A stretch of 41,981 nucleotides of DNA from positions 1 through 41,981 of the forward strand of contig DASVAW010000080.1 of the NCBI GenBank assembly GCA_036376135.1, written 5' to 3'. This document shows positions 33,347-41,981 of the stretch, in pieces (positions within the stretch are counted from its first letter, which is position 1; every line of letters starts with the position of its first letter). Position numbers and translations under genes: made by a program. The notes under the pieces are model-generated. The model worked only from the letters and a program-made list of their open reading frames with translations. It made no database searches and was not told the origin of the DNA. This stretch comes from Candidatus Polarisedimenticolaceae bacterium (lineage in GTDB: Bacteria; Acidobacteriota; Polarisedimenticolia; Polarisedimenticolales; DASRJG01).

Positions 33347-34162
33347 CTAGCCGAACCGGCCGGTGATGTAGTCCTCGGTCTGCTTTTTCGCCGGGTTGAT
33401 GAACAGCTTGTCCGTGAGCCCGTATTCGATCAGCCGTCCCATGTACAGGAACGCCGTGTAGTCCGACACGCGCGAGGCCTGCTGCATGTTGTGCGTCACG
33501 ATGACGAGGGTGTAGCGCCCCTTGAGCTCCTGCATCAGCTCCTCGATCTTGGCCGTGGCGAGCGGATCGAGGGCGGAACAGGGCTCGTCGAGCAGGACGA
33601 TCTCCGGCTCGATCGCGATCGCGCGGGCGATGCACAGGCGCTGCTGCTGCCCTCCCGAAAGGCCGAGCGCGCTGTCGGAGAGGCGGTCCTTGACCTCCTC
33701 CCACAACGCGGCGCCGCGCAGGCTCCGCTCGACGATCTCGTCGAGCTCCGCGCGGCGGCGGACGCCGTGGATCCGCGGGCCGTACGCGACGTTCTCGTAG
33801 ATCGACTTCGGGAAGGGGTTGGACTTCTGGAAGACCATTCCGACGCGGCGGCGCAACTCGTTCACGTCCCGCTTGGGGTCGTACAGGCTCTGGCCGTCCA
33901 GGGTGATGTCGCCGGAGATCCGGACGCCGTCCACGAGGTCGTTGAGGCGGTTGAAGCAGCGCAGCAGCGTCGACTTCCCGCACCCCGACGGGCCGATGAA
34001 CGCGGTGATCTTGTGCTCGGGGATCCGCAGCCGCACGTCGTGGAGCGCCTGCGAGGCTCCGTACCAGAGGGACAGGTCCGAGACCTCGAGCAGCGGCCGC
34101 TCGATGACGGGGTCGAGGGCCGGGTCGTGGATCGGCGCGGCCGTCGTGTCGATGGGGGGCAT
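33347..34162 (-). CDS. pstB: Phosphate ABC transporter ATP-binding protein PstB
   Basis: The protein has 271 residues from the ATG at 34162, which has GAGGAACC upstream; the open frame beyond is a shadow of pstA. Walker [10 protein letters not shown] (57-65), the PstB-typical block [20 protein letters not shown], signature LSGGQQQR, Walker [14 protein letters not shown] and the switch His (VTHNMQQA) are all present. It supplies energy for phosphate uptake and is part of the signalling complex with PhoU and PhoR. Confidence 0.97.
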   Translation of the reverse strand: MPPIDTTAAPIHDPALDPVIERPLLEVSDLSLWYGASQALHDVRLRIPEHKITAFIGPSGCGKSTLLRCFNRLNDLVDGVRISGDITLDGQSLYDPKRDVNELRRRVGMVFQKSNPFPKSIYENVAYGPRIHGVRRRAELDEIVERSLRGAALWEEVKDRLSDSALGLSGGQQQRLCIARAIAIEPEIVLLDEPCSALDPLATAKIEELMQELKGRYTLVIVTHNMQQASRVSDYTAFLYMGRLIEYGLTDKLFINPAKKQTEDYITGRFG

Positions 34163-34179
34163 GCGTTCGGTTCCTCGGC

Positions 34180-35805
34180 TCAGATCGCGCTGGAAGCGTA
34201 CTTCCGGCGCAGGTGGTTGCGGACCAGAATCGCGACGAGGTTGACGGCCGTCACGACGAGGATGAGGAGCAGGGCCGTGGCGAAGACGAGGGGCTTCGTG
34301 GCCTCGACGTTGGGGCTCTGGAATCCCACGTCGTAGATGTGGAATCCCAGGTGCATGAACTTGCGCTCGAAGTGAACGAACGGGGCGTGGTGGTCCACGG
34401 GAAGCGAGGGCGCGAGCTTCACCATGCCGACGATCATGAGCGGCGCGACCTCGCCGGCGGCGCGGGCCATCGCCAGGATCATCCCCGTCAGGATCCCCGG
34501 CGCGGCCGCGGGGAGGACGACCTTGTAGGTCGTCTCGAACTTCGTCGCACCCAGCGCCAGCGACCCCTCGCGCACGATGCGCGGCACCGCGGCGAGACCC
34601 TCCTCCGTGGCGACGATCACGACGGGAACGGTCAGCAGCGCGAGCGTCAGGGACGCCCACAGGATGCCGCCGGTGCCGAACGTGGGCGTCGGAAGCTGGG
34701 AGGAGTAGAGGAGCCGGTCGATCGATCCGCCGATCAGGTAGACGAAGAAGCCCAGCCCGAACATGCCGAAGACTATCGACGGCACCCCGGCGAGGTTGTT
34801 CACCGCGATCCGGACGACCCGGACCAGGGGGCCCTGCTTCGCGTACTCCCGCAGGTACAGGGCGGCGAGCACGCCGAACGGGGCCACGGCGAACGACATC
34901 AGGAAGACCATCATGACGGTGCCGAAGATCGCCGGGAAGATGCCCCCTTCGGTGTTCGATTCGCGCGGGTCGTCGAAGACGAACTCCCGGATCCGCGACA
35001 GGTAGAGGCCGACCGTCTCCCCGGCGCCCATCGCGTTGGGACGGATCGCGCGGACGATGTTCCCGACGGCGATCTCCTTGCGCTCCCCCGACGCGGTTTC
35101 CATCACGAGCACGTCCGACATCAAAGCCTCGCGCATCGTGAACATCCGCTCGGCGAGCGTGTCGTACTCCCGCTGCTTCTCCTGCTCCCGCGCGGAGAGC
35201 TCCGCGGTGCGGCGCGGGTCCCCGGCGGCCTTCTTGCGCTCCCTGCGCAACTTCTCGATCGCGTGGTTCACGTCCCCGATCTCGCCGCGCTCGAGCCGCT
35301 GGAGATCGCCGACCGCCCTGTGCTTTGCCTCGAGCAGCGGCGGGAGCGCCGCGAGAACCGCCTCGGATCCGGCGGCCACGACCCCCTCGCCGCGGCGCAA
35401 CTCCACGGGGAAGCCGTAGAAGTTCCCCCATTCGAGCCGTTCGAGCATCAGGACGCCGGGCGGCGCCTCGCGGCGCACGATCTGCCGCTCGTCCACCCAT
35501 CGGAAATCGAGGCCCACGAGGTCGCGGTTGCCGATCTTGAGCTGGATCCGGGAGCGTCCCGAGGCGTCCGGGTCCTCCGGCGTCACCGGAAGGGGTTCGC
35601 GATCGTGCACCTCGCCCAGGAGCACGGTGCCGTCCGCGAGGAAGACCCGTTCGACCCGTTTCGGCCAGAAGTAGGCCAATCCCACCGCGGCGAGGAGCGC
35701 GAGCAGTCCCGCGATCAGCAGCAGGTTGAGGGCGAGGGCACCGCCGCACAACGCGGTGAGGGACTCGCCCAGGAGGTCGCTCCGACGACGGCGCGCGTCA
35801 CCCAT
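34180..35805 (-). CDS. pstA: Phosphate ABC transporter permease PstA, long form
   Basis: The protein has 541 residues from the ATG at 35805, just 8 bases after the pstC stop. After one N-terminal membrane segment (about 22-46) there is a ~260-residue extracytoplasmic region with a charged, partly coiled-coil stretch ([13 protein letters not shown]...). The usual PstA permease follows, with [30 protein letters not shown] and the EAA-type loop [25 protein letters not shown] split around Gly. Compact PstA has about 290 residues, so the added domain roughly doubles it, as in several marine and soil Proteobacteria. Confidence 0.92.
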   Translation of the reverse strand: MGDARRRRSDLLGESLTALCGGALALNLLLIAGLLALLAAVGLAYFWPKRVERVFLADGTVLLGEVHDREPLPVTPEDPDASGRSRIQLKIGNRDLVGLDFRWVDERQIVRREAPPGVLMLERLEWGNFYGFPVELRRGEGVVAAGSEAVLAALPPLLEAKHRAVGDLQRLERGEIGDVNHAIEKLRRERKKAAGDPRRTAELSAREQEKQREYDTLAERMFTMREALMSDVLVMETASGERKEIAVGNIVRAIRPNAMGAGETVGLYLSRIREFVFDDPRESNTEGGIFPAIFGTVMMVFLMSFAVAPFGVLAALYLREYAKQGPLVRVVRIAVNNLAGVPSIVFGMFGLGFFVYLIGGSIDRLLYSSQLPTPTFGTGGILWASLTLALLTVPVVIVATEEGLAAVPRIVREGSLALGATKFETTYKVVLPAAAPGILTGMILAMARAAGEVAPLMIVGMVKLAPSLPVDHHAPFVHFERKFMHLGFHIYDVGFQSPNVEATKPLVFATALLLILVVTAVNLVAILVRNHLRRKYASSAI

Positions 35806-35813
35806 CGCGGCGC

Positions 35814-38084
35814 CTACAGCTGCGAGTACCGGCGACGCAGGCGCTGCCGGACGATCTCCGCGACCGTGTTGACCGCGAAGGTGACGAGGAAGAGAAGCAG
35901 ACCCGCGAGGAAGAGGGTCCGGTACAGCGTGCTCCCCACGGGGGCCTCGGGGATCTCGACCGCGATGTTCGCGGAGAGCGTGCGGAAGCCGTTGAACGCG
36001 CTCCAGTCCATGATCGGCGTGTTGCCCGTGGCCATCAGGACGATCATCGTCTCGCCCACCGCCCGGCCGAATCCGACCATGATCGCGGAGAAGATCCCCG
36101 GGCTCGCGGTCGGCAGGACCACCCGGGTGACGGTCTGCCATCGGTTCGCCCCGAGGGCGAGCGACCCGGAAACGAGGTTCAGCGGGACGTTCGAGAACGC
36201 GTCCTCCGCGATGGCGAAGATGATCGGGATGACCGCGAATCCCATCGCCAGCCCGACGACGACCGCATTGCGCTGGTCGTACCGCAGCCCCGTCGTCTCC
36301 AGCAGCCAGACCTGGAAGTTCCCGCCGAACGCCACGGAAGCGAACGCCGGAGCGAGCTCCGCGGCGAGCCATGCGCCGGAGGCGAGCGCGAGGGCGTAGA
36401 CGCCCACCTCCGCCCCCGTCGGGATCCGGTTGCGCCACGGGCGGGGCAGGCGCGACCAGGCCAGCCCCGCCGCCAGGACCGCGATCGTCGTGAACGGGAC
36501 GGCGAGCAGCAGGGCGGGGAAGTGCTTCTCGACGATCGGGGCGAGCCAGAGGCCTCCGAGGAAGCCCAGCACCACGCTCGGGAGGGCCGCCATGATCTCC
36601 ACGGTAGGCTTGACGTAGCGCTTGAGCGACGGGTGCATGAACTGGGAGGTGTACATCGCGCCGAACACGCCGAGCGGAATCGCGAGGAGCAGGGAGTAGA
36701 CCGTCGCCTTGAGGGTGCCGAACACGAGCGGCGTCAGGCTCAGCTTCGACTCGAAGTCGTCCGTTCCTCCCGTGGACTGCCAGACGTGTGCGGGCTCGGG
36801 ATAACTCTCGTACCAGACCTTGCCGAACAGGGCCTTCCAGCCGACCTCCGGGTGCGGGTTCTCGACGTCGTAGACGCCGACGACGCGGTCGGAGGCGGCG
36901 TAGAGCGCGTCGGCCTTGGGGGCGAAGAGCAGCGCACGGACGGGCGTATGCGGCGTCGAGCCACGCCAGAGGGTCCGAGCGGAGGTGGAGTAGTAGAGGC
37001 CCAGGCCTCCCTCCGCGTCGGCCACCGCGAACCCCTTGTCCCGGGGGGAGGGCGTGATCCGCACGATGGGTGCGCCGTGCGGCGCGAAGTCCCGGATCCG
37101 GCGCATCCGGAAGACGTCGTCGCCGCCGCGCGTCTGGAACCAGACCGAGACCGACCCGTCCGCTCCCCCCACGATCACCGAACGATCCCCCAGGAGGAGC
37201 GCGAGGGCGGCGACGGGACCGCTCGTCGCAGGGAAGATCTCGGGGTCGCCGGGGCTGCCGTCGCTCGCCTTCCAATGGAGCAATTCCCCCGTCTCGGAAC
37301 CGGCGTACACGTCGCGGAGGTCGTTGGACGCGACGATCCGGACGAGCCGACGTCCGGACGCCGTCGCCGATGTCCGACTCTCGACGGACGATCGCTCTCC
37401 CGTGATCGCGTTCTCACGTACTTCGAGCCGAACGAACGCCAGATCCCCCGACGCGGTCTGGGCGAGCACGGAGGCCGAGCCGCTCTCCCCCAGGATCGCC
37501 GCGAACGCTCCCAGCGGGCGACCCTCGGGATCGACGTGGAAGACGATCGGCGCGCCGACGTCGGGGGTGACCTCGCGCGCCCCGGTGTTCGTGTCGAACG
37601 CGACGTCCCAGCCGATCCGCACCGCGGCGACGCGACCGTCGTCGGTCGAGCCGGCGAGGACCGGGGTCCCGGTGGCCGCGACGACGGCGGCCAGTCGAGG
37701 AGAGACTCCGTCGGGGCCGGGGGGGAACAGCGGGGCCTCGGACGCGAGGCCGCCGTCGGACTTCCGGAAGATACGGATCACACCGTCGAGTCCGAGCGCG
37801 GCCACATGGGTGCGGTGTTCGTCGACGAGCACCGCCTCGGCTGCGTCGGAGGGAAGCGGAATCGACTCCACGGGGGTCACGTCGGCGCCGCCGAGCAGCG
37901 GGACCACCTCGATGAGGATGAACACGAGGATGCCGAGGACGCTCGCGATGATGCCGAGTCCTCCGGCCGTGACGACGCTGCGCGCCGCGCGGTCGACCAG
38001 GAGCCGGGAGCGGCTCGTGCGGGCGACGGCGCGGCGCGGAGTCGCGTCCGCACGCGCGGGCGGGGGGTCGGTCAGGCTCGCCAT
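35814..38084 (-). CDS. pstC: Phosphate ABC transporter permease PstC with a large periplasmic propeller-like domain
   Basis: The protein has 756 residues; compact PstC has about 310. After a first membrane segment (about 40-65), residues about 75-430 contain short repeated beta units such as HVAALGLDGVIRIF, SVIVGGADGSVSVWF and GFAVADAEGGLGLYY, like a WD/beta-propeller fold. The permease core follows (about 450-750), with LPSVVLGFLGGLW and SLALGANRWQTVTRVVLPTA. Long PstC proteins of this kind are known in Gram-negative bacteria; the extra domain is thought to face the periplasm and may take part in substrate handling or sensing. No strong ribosome site is seen. Confidence 0.92.
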   Translation of the reverse strand: MASLTDPPPARADATPRRAVARTSRSRLLVDRAARSVVTAGGLGIIASVLGILVFILIEVVPLLGGADVTPVESIPLPSDAAEAVLVDEHRTHVAALGLDGVIRIFRKSDGGLASEAPLFPPGPDGVSPRLAAVVAATGTPVLAGSTDDGRVAAVRIGWDVAFDTNTGAREVTPDVGAPIVFHVDPEGRPLGAFAAILGESGSASVLAQTASGDLAFVRLEVRENAITGERSSVESRTSATASGRRLVRIVASNDLRDVYAGSETGELLHWKASDGSPGDPEIFPATSGPVAALALLLGDRSVIVGGADGSVSVWFQTRGGDDVFRMRRIRDFAPHGAPIVRITPSPRDKGFAVADAEGGLGLYYSTSARTLWRGSTPHTPVRALLFAPKADALYAASDRVVGVYDVENPHPEVGWKALFGKVWYESYPEPAHVWQSTGGTDDFESKLSLTPLVFGTLKATVYSLLLAIPLGVFGAMYTSQFMHPSLKRYVKPTVEIMAALPSVVLGFLGGLWLAPIVEKHFPALLLAVPFTTIAVLAAGLAWSRLPRPWRNRIPTGAEVGVYALALASGAWLAAELAPAFASVAFGGNFQVWLLETTGLRYDQRNAVVVGLAMGFAVIPIIFAIAEDAFSNVPLNLVSGSLALGANRWQTVTRVVLPTASPGIFSAIMVGFGRAVGETMIVLMATGNTPIMDWSAFNGFRTLSANIAVEIPEAPVGSTLYRTLFLAGLLLFLVTFAVNTVAEIVRQRLRRRYSQL

Positions 38085-38115
38085 GTTCGTCGGGCGTGCG
38101 GATGGTAACGCAGGG

Positions 38116-39084
38116 TCAGTTCAGTTTCGCGAGCTCGTCTTCGATGACCTTCGCGGGAAGGGGCAGGTACCCGTCCTTGACGACGATCTCCTGACCCTCC
38201 TTCGAGAGGATGTACCGCAGGAACTCGCGGGTGAGGGGGTCGATCGGCTTGTTCGGAGCGCGGTTCACGTAGACGAAGAGGAACCGGGAGAGCGGGTACT
38301 TCCCGGAGAGGACGTTGTCGGCCTCGTCGCTGTAGTAGGGCCCGCCGGCCTTGCTCGCGAGCTTCATCGCCTTCACGCCGGAGGTCTTGTACCCGATCCC
38401 GCTGTACCCCATCGCGAACTTGTCCCCGGTGACCCCCTGGACCACCGCCGCCGAGCCCGGCTGCTCCTTCACGGAGTCCCGGTAGTCGCCCTTGTACAGC
38501 GCATGCTCCTTGAAATAGCCGTAGGTCCCCGAGGCGGAGTTGCGGCCGTAGAGGCTGATCGGCTTCCCCGCCCACTCGCCCGTGAGGCCCAGGTCTCCCC
38601 AGGTCGTGATGTCCTTCTCGAATCCCCCCTTGCGGGTCTTGGAGAAGACGGCGTCCACCTGGGGAAGGGTGAGCTCCGCGAGCGGATTGTCCTTGTGGAC
38701 GTACACGGCGAGGCCGTCGACCGAGGTCTTCACCGGGGTCGGCTTGTAGCCGAACTTCTTCTCGAATTCGTCGATCTCCGACTGCTTCATCGGCCGGCTC
38801 ATCGGGCCGAGCTGCGCGGTCGCGGAGATGAGGGCGGGGGGCGCGGTCGAGGAGCCCTTCCCCTCGATCTGGATCTTGACGTTCGGGTACTGCTTCTGGA
38901 ACCCCTCGGCCCAGAGGGTCATGAGGTTGTTCAAGGTGTCCGAGCCGATCGAGTTCAGGCTTCCGGAGATGCCGCTCGTCTTCTTGTAGGGCTTGATGTC
39001 CTTGTCGAGCTTGACCGCCTGCGCCATCGCGGGGGTCGTCAGGGCGACGGCCGTCAGGGTCGTCACGGCGAGCATGCGCTTCAT
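38116..39084 (-). CDS. pstS: Phosphate-binding periplasmic protein PstS
   Basis: The protein has 322 residues; the ATG has GGAGAACGAGG upstream. Residues 1-22 are a signal peptide (cleavage after AMAQA or AMA). Phosphate-binding features of this family are SIGSDTLNN, GKGSSTAPPAL, MSRPMKQSE and GRNSASGTYGYF. It is of the short PstS type used with long PstC/PstA. It is first of the pstSCAB unit and should be the most strongly induced gene under phosphate limitation. Confidence 0.94.
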   Translation of the reverse strand: MKRMLAVTTLTAVALTTPAMAQAVKLDKDIKPYKKTSGISGSLNSIGSDTLNNLMTLWAEGFQKQYPNVKIQIEGKGSSTAPPALISATAQLGPMSRPMKQSEIDEFEKKFGYKPTPVKTSVDGLAVYVHKDNPLAELTLPQVDAVFSKTRKGGFEKDITTWGDLGLTGEWAGKPISLYGRNSASGTYGYFKEHALYKGDYRDSVKEQPGSAAVVQGVTGDKFAMGYSGIGYKTSGVKAMKLASKAGGPYYSDEADNVLSGKYPLSRFLFVYVNRAPNKPIDPLTREFLRYILSKEGQEIVVKDGYLPLPAKVIEDELAKLN

Positions 39085-39155
39085 GCCTCGTTCTCCTTTT
39101 ACGTGGAGGCCGGACGGCCTCGCCCCGTCATTCGAGGCGACGAAGACGTCACGAA

Positions 39156-39183
39156 CGTGAACTCCGTGTTAAAGGCCTGTTAA
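39156..39183 (-). promoter_or_regulatory. Pho-box-like direct repeats before pstS
   Basis: On the minus strand TTAACA (39183-39178), TTAACA (39172-39167) and TTCACG (39161-39156) start exactly 11 bases apart. This is close to the TT(A/C/T)ACA-N5 repeats bound by PhoP/PhoB. The ATG of pstS is 72 bases after the last repeat. The plus-strand gene at 39304 could also be affected. Another dyad, GTCACG-CAAC-CGTGAC, lies at 39211-39226. Confidence 0.7.
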
Positions 39184-39303
39184 CGGCCCTTCCGGCCCCG
39201 TACCGGGGACGTCACGCAACCGTGACCGCCCCGCAAACCCCCCGCAAAGCCGCAGGCCGACCGTGGAGGTCCGCACGTTGCGGAAACCACGGAGGAGCGA
39301 ACC

Positions 39304-41981
39304 ATGAATTGGGGGCGGGCGATCGCCGCAGTCCCGGTGCCCGTGATCGCGCTGATGTTGACGACGGCCCAGGCCGCGACGATCCACATCGGCGCCGACA
39401 TCACGACGAGCCAGACCTGGACGGCCGACAACGAGTACATCCTGACGCAGCCGATCTACGTCACCTCGGGTGCGACGCTCACGATCGAGCCGGGCACGGT
39501 GGTTCGCGGCGAGCCGACCAGCGGCGCCAACGATCCGGGGACGCTCGTCATCACCCGCGGATCGAAGCTCCAGTCGCTCGGGACCGCCCGGCGCCCGGTC
39601 GTTTTCACGGACCTTCTCGACGACAACATCCTCGACAACCCCGGCTCGGGGAGCTACGGCGACCGGATCTCCTCCCGGTCGATCGTCGGCCAGTGGGGCG
39701 GCGTCGTCGTCCTGGGCTACGGGTACGTGGCCAACAACACGGCGGGGGCCGTGAACCCGGCCCGCGAGGTCCAGATCGAGGGCTTGACGGCGGTGGGGGG
39801 CGCCGGCCTCTACGGGAACTGCCAGGCCTTCCTCGCCGGCCCGTACGGCCGCAACTGCGACGACGGGGACAGCGGCACGATCCGCTTCACCCGCCTGTCC
39901 TACGGCGGCTTCAACCTCTCCGCCAACAACGAGATCAACGGCTTCACGATGGGCGGCGTCGGTCGCGAGACCGACGTGGCGTACATCGAGGTCTACCAGA
40001 CCAAGGACGACGCGATCGAGTTCTTCGGCGGCGCGGTGAACTTCCGCAACGCGGTTCTCGCCAATCACGGCGACGACGGCGTGGACTACGACGAAGGCTG
40101 GCGCGGCAAGGCCCAGTACATCTTCCAGATGCAGAACGTCCCCGGTACCGAGGTGACCGACAAGGGAGGCGAGTGGGACGGCGGCAACAACCCCGACGCC
40201 TCGCTCCCGAAGACGATCCCGACCCTGTGCAACATGACGTGGGTCGGCCTCGGGGCATCCAAGACCACCTGGACGAACCACGACCGCAACACCGCGATCC
40301 ACATGCGCGACAACGCGGGCGGGCGCTTGTACAACAGCGCCTTCCTCGACTTCGGCGGCGCGCCCCTGTGCATCGAGGGGGCGAGCAACATCGGCGGGAG
40401 CGCCACGGGCGCGAACACATCCGGCGAGCGCGCGATCACGCCGTACGCCGTGGACGGCGTCTACTACCTCGAACCGACGTCGTCCTTCGAGCTCGAGCTC
40501 CGGGGCAACGTCTGGTGGAACACCGGCTCCGACGCGTTCCTCGCGGACGCCCTGCCCACCGTCGGGACCTGCTCGGTGACCGTGGCGACGCAGTGCACCC
40601 AGAACACCGAGTGCCCCGCGGGGGAGACCTGCCTGAACAGCGGCTCGCGCTGGGGGTGCGACAGCGCCAAGCGGCACTACGACAACGGCCTGTTCACGAA
40701 TGCGGCGCTCGAGAACACGCGCCTGGACAACCTCGACCCGCTCCCGATCCGCGAGCTGACCCGCCTTCCCTCGGGGCTCGCGTCCACGCACGATCCGATC
40801 GACGTGATCGACCCGATCCCGGCCGCGGGGAGCCCGCTCGCGAGCACGACCTTCACCTGCCCGACGGCGGGCGGCTTCCTCGAGGCGGCTCCGTACAAGG
40901 GGGCCTTCGCCCCGAACACCGCCAACTGGGCGGAAGGATGGACGCTGACCTCCCGCCTGGGCTACTTCGCTCCCAAGCCCCAGGTCGTCCAGACGACGGA
41001 CATCACGACCTCCACCGTCTGGACCTCGGACAACGAGTACGTGATCGGAAACCCGGTCTACGTCACGAACGGCGCCACGCTGCGCATCGAGCCGGGCACG
41101 GTGGTTCGGGGCGAGCCGACCAGCGGCGCCAACGACCCGGGGACGCTCGTCGTCACCCGCGGCTCCAAGATCGTCGTGGACGGCACCCTCGACCGTCCGG
41201 TCGTCTTCACCGACCTCGCCGATGACAACGTCGGCGCGTCCTACGGCTCCGGTTCGTACGCCGACCGCGCGTCGTCCCGTTCGATCGTCGGTCAGTGGGG
41301 CGGCCTCGTCGTCCTCGGCTACGGCTACGTGGCCAACAACACGGCGGGGGCGGTGAACCCGGCCCGCGAGGTCCAGATCGAGGGCCTGACGGCCGTGGGC
41401 GGCGCCGGCCTCTACGGAAACTGCCAGGCCTTCCTCGCCGGCCCGTACGGCCGCAACTGCGACGACGGCGACAGCGGCTCGTTGCGCTACTTCCGGATCT
41501 CCTACGGCGGCTTCAATCTCTCCGCCAACAACGAGATCAACGGCGTCACCCTCGGCGGCGTCGGCCGGAACACCACGATCGAGCGTTTCGAGGTCTACCA
41601 GACCAAGGACGACGCGATCGAGTTCTTCGGCGGGGCCGCCAACATCAAGTACGCGGCCCTCACCAACCACGGCGACGACGGCGTCGACTACGACGAGGGC
41701 TGGCGCGGCAAGGCGCAGTTCGTCTTCCAGATGCAGAATGTCCCCGGCACCGAAGTGACCGACAAGGGCGGCGAGTGGGACGGCGGCAACAACCCCGACG
41801 CCTCGCTCCCGAAGACGATCCCCACGCTCTCCAACATGACCTGGGTCGGACTCGGGGCCTCCAAGACCACCTGGACGAACCACGACCGCAACACCGCGAT
41901 CCACATGCGCGACAACGCGGGCGGGCGCGTCTACAACAGCGCCTTCCTCGACTTCGGCGGCGCACCCCTGTGCATCGAGGG
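39304..41981 (+). CDS. Large secreted modular beta-helix protein (3' end beyond the window)
   Basis: The open frame of 892 codons runs from ATG 39304 (GGAGGAGCG seven bases upstream) to the end of the window with no stop. Residues 1-24 form a signal peptide ending TAQA. The body has the TWTADNEYIL-x-YVTSGATLTIEPGTVVRGEP start typical of large right-handed beta-helix surface proteins. A full module is followed by a second copy exactly 1,602 bases (534 residues) later. A Cys-rich insert CTQNTECPAGETC lies between them (near residue 432). It is likely an exported surface or secreted protein. The enzyme role, if any, is unknown. A huge frame on the opposite strand is a shadow of it. Confidence 0.85.
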   Translation, partial: MNWGRAIAAVPVPVIALMLTTAQAATIHIGADITTSQTWTADNEYILTQPIYVTSGATLTIEPGTVVRGEPTSGANDPGTLVITRGSKLQSLGTARRPVVFTDLLDDNILDNPGSGSYGDRISSRSIVGQWGGVVVLGYGYVANNTAGAVNPAREVQIEGLTAVGGAGLYGNCQAFLAGPYGRNCDDGDSGTIRFTRLSYGGFNLSANNEINGFTMGGVGRETDVAYIEVYQTKDDAIEFFGGAVNFRNAVLANHGDDGVDYDEGWRGKAQYIFQMQNVPGTEVTDKGGEWDGGNNPDASLPKTIPTLCNMTWVGLGASKTTWTNHDRNTAIHMRDNAGGRLYNSAFLDFGGAPLCIEGASNIGGSATGANTSGERAITPYAVDGVYYLEPTSSFELELRGNVWWNTGSDAFLADALPTVGTCSVTVATQCTQNTECPAGETCLNSGSRWGCDSAKRHYDNGLFTNAALENTRLDNLDPLPIRELTRLPSGLASTHDPIDVIDPIPAAGSPLASTTFTCPTAGGFLEAAPYKGAFAPNTANWAEGWTLTSRLGYFAPKPQVVQTTDITTSTVWTSDNEYVIGNPVYVTNGATLRIEPGTVVRGEPTSGANDPGTLVVTRGSKIVVDGTLDRPVVFTDLADDNVGASYGSGSYADRASSRSIVGQWGGLVVLGYGYVANNTAGAVNPAREVQIEGLTAVGGAGLYGNCQAFLAGPYGRNCDDGDSGSLRYFRISYGGFNLSANNEINGVTLGGVGRNTTIERFEVYQTKDDAIEFFGGAANIKYAALTNHGDDGVDYDEGWRGKAQFVFQMQNVPGTEVTDKGGEWDGGNNPDASLPKTIPTLSNMTWVGLGASKTTWTNHDRNTAIHMRDNAGGRVYNSAFLDFGGAPLCIE
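39397..40379 (+). repeat. Module 1 of a long in-frame tandem repeat (seen part)
   Basis: This part matches 40999-41981 with a constant shift of 1,602 bases and no net indels. In a 240-base stretch compared by eye (39661-39900 against 41263-41502) about nine in ten bases agree, many differences being silent. Confidence 0.9.
40999..41981 (+). repeat. Module 2 of the long in-frame tandem repeat (cut by the window end)
   Basis: It is the second copy of the 534-residue module of the beta-helix protein. It begins with GACATCACGAC as in copy 1 at 39397. More copies may follow beyond the window. Confidence 0.9.

Noticed and set aside
39169-41904. 911-codon open frame on the minus strand across the large beta-helix gene
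   Set aside because: It has no signal peptide, no known domain and an Arg/Val/Gly/Asp-rich composition typical of the opposite strand of high-GC genes. The plus frame has a ribosome site, a signal peptide and repeat modules.

Overview
This window is high-GC DNA from a Gram-negative, didermic bacterium. Evidence for an outer membrane is a beta-barrel porin ending in Phe, lipoproteins, a pilus retraction ATPase and Sec-type signal peptides. Start codons are mixed (ATG, GTG, TTG) with clear Shine-Dalgarno sequences. The lineage cannot be fixed from the sequence alone; the mix (sigma-54 control, beta-helix secreted proteins, cohesin/dockerin, a Lys/Ala-rich peptide) would fit an Acidobacteriota- or Myxococcota-like environmental bacterium, but that is a guess.

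Region 1 (about 1-20.2 kb) is a cell-surface polysaccharide locus. It holds a FemAB/GNAT-type transferase, an O-antigen ligase/polymerase-type membrane protein, two GT4 glycosyltransferases, a Wzx-type flippase, two Gfo/Idh/MocA sugar dehydrogenases, an NAD-dependent epimerase, an AMP-forming acyl ligase, a NadE-like amidase/ATP-pyrophosphatase next to an asparagine synthase, and a DegT-family sugar aminotransferase. Between them sit two secreted right-handed beta-helix proteins and an SGNH-like lipoprotein. Both beta-helix genes have a -24/-12 (sigma-54) promoter 140-160 bases upstream, and the two proteins share a short C-terminal motif.

Region 2 (20.2-24.6 kb) holds a third sigma-54 promoter in front of a secreted Fn3-IPT-dockerin protein. 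An adjacent lipoprotein carries a cohesin-like domain. Next comes a soluble NtrB-type kinase overlapping a GAFTGA-containing NtrC-type activator. Regions 1 and 2 together look like a two-component/sigma-54-controlled surface-polymer and surface-protein system.

Region 3 (24.6-29.1 kb) is mostly housekeeping: a primary-like sigma-70 factor, a dCMP deaminase, a 23-codon Lys/Ala peptide gene with its own promoter and terminator, a PilT ATPase with an extra N-terminal domain, and two exported cyclophilins.

Region 4 (29.1-39.2 kb) is a complete phosphate-starvation cluster on the minus strand: pstS-pstC-pstA-pstB, then a phosphate-type porin, then phoU-phoB-phoR with overlapping start/stop codons. 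Pho-box-like direct repeats with an exact 11-base period lie before pstS and before the porin.

Region 5 (39.3 kb to the end) is the start of a large secreted beta-helix protein, open at the window edge, built from at least two near-identical 534-residue modules.
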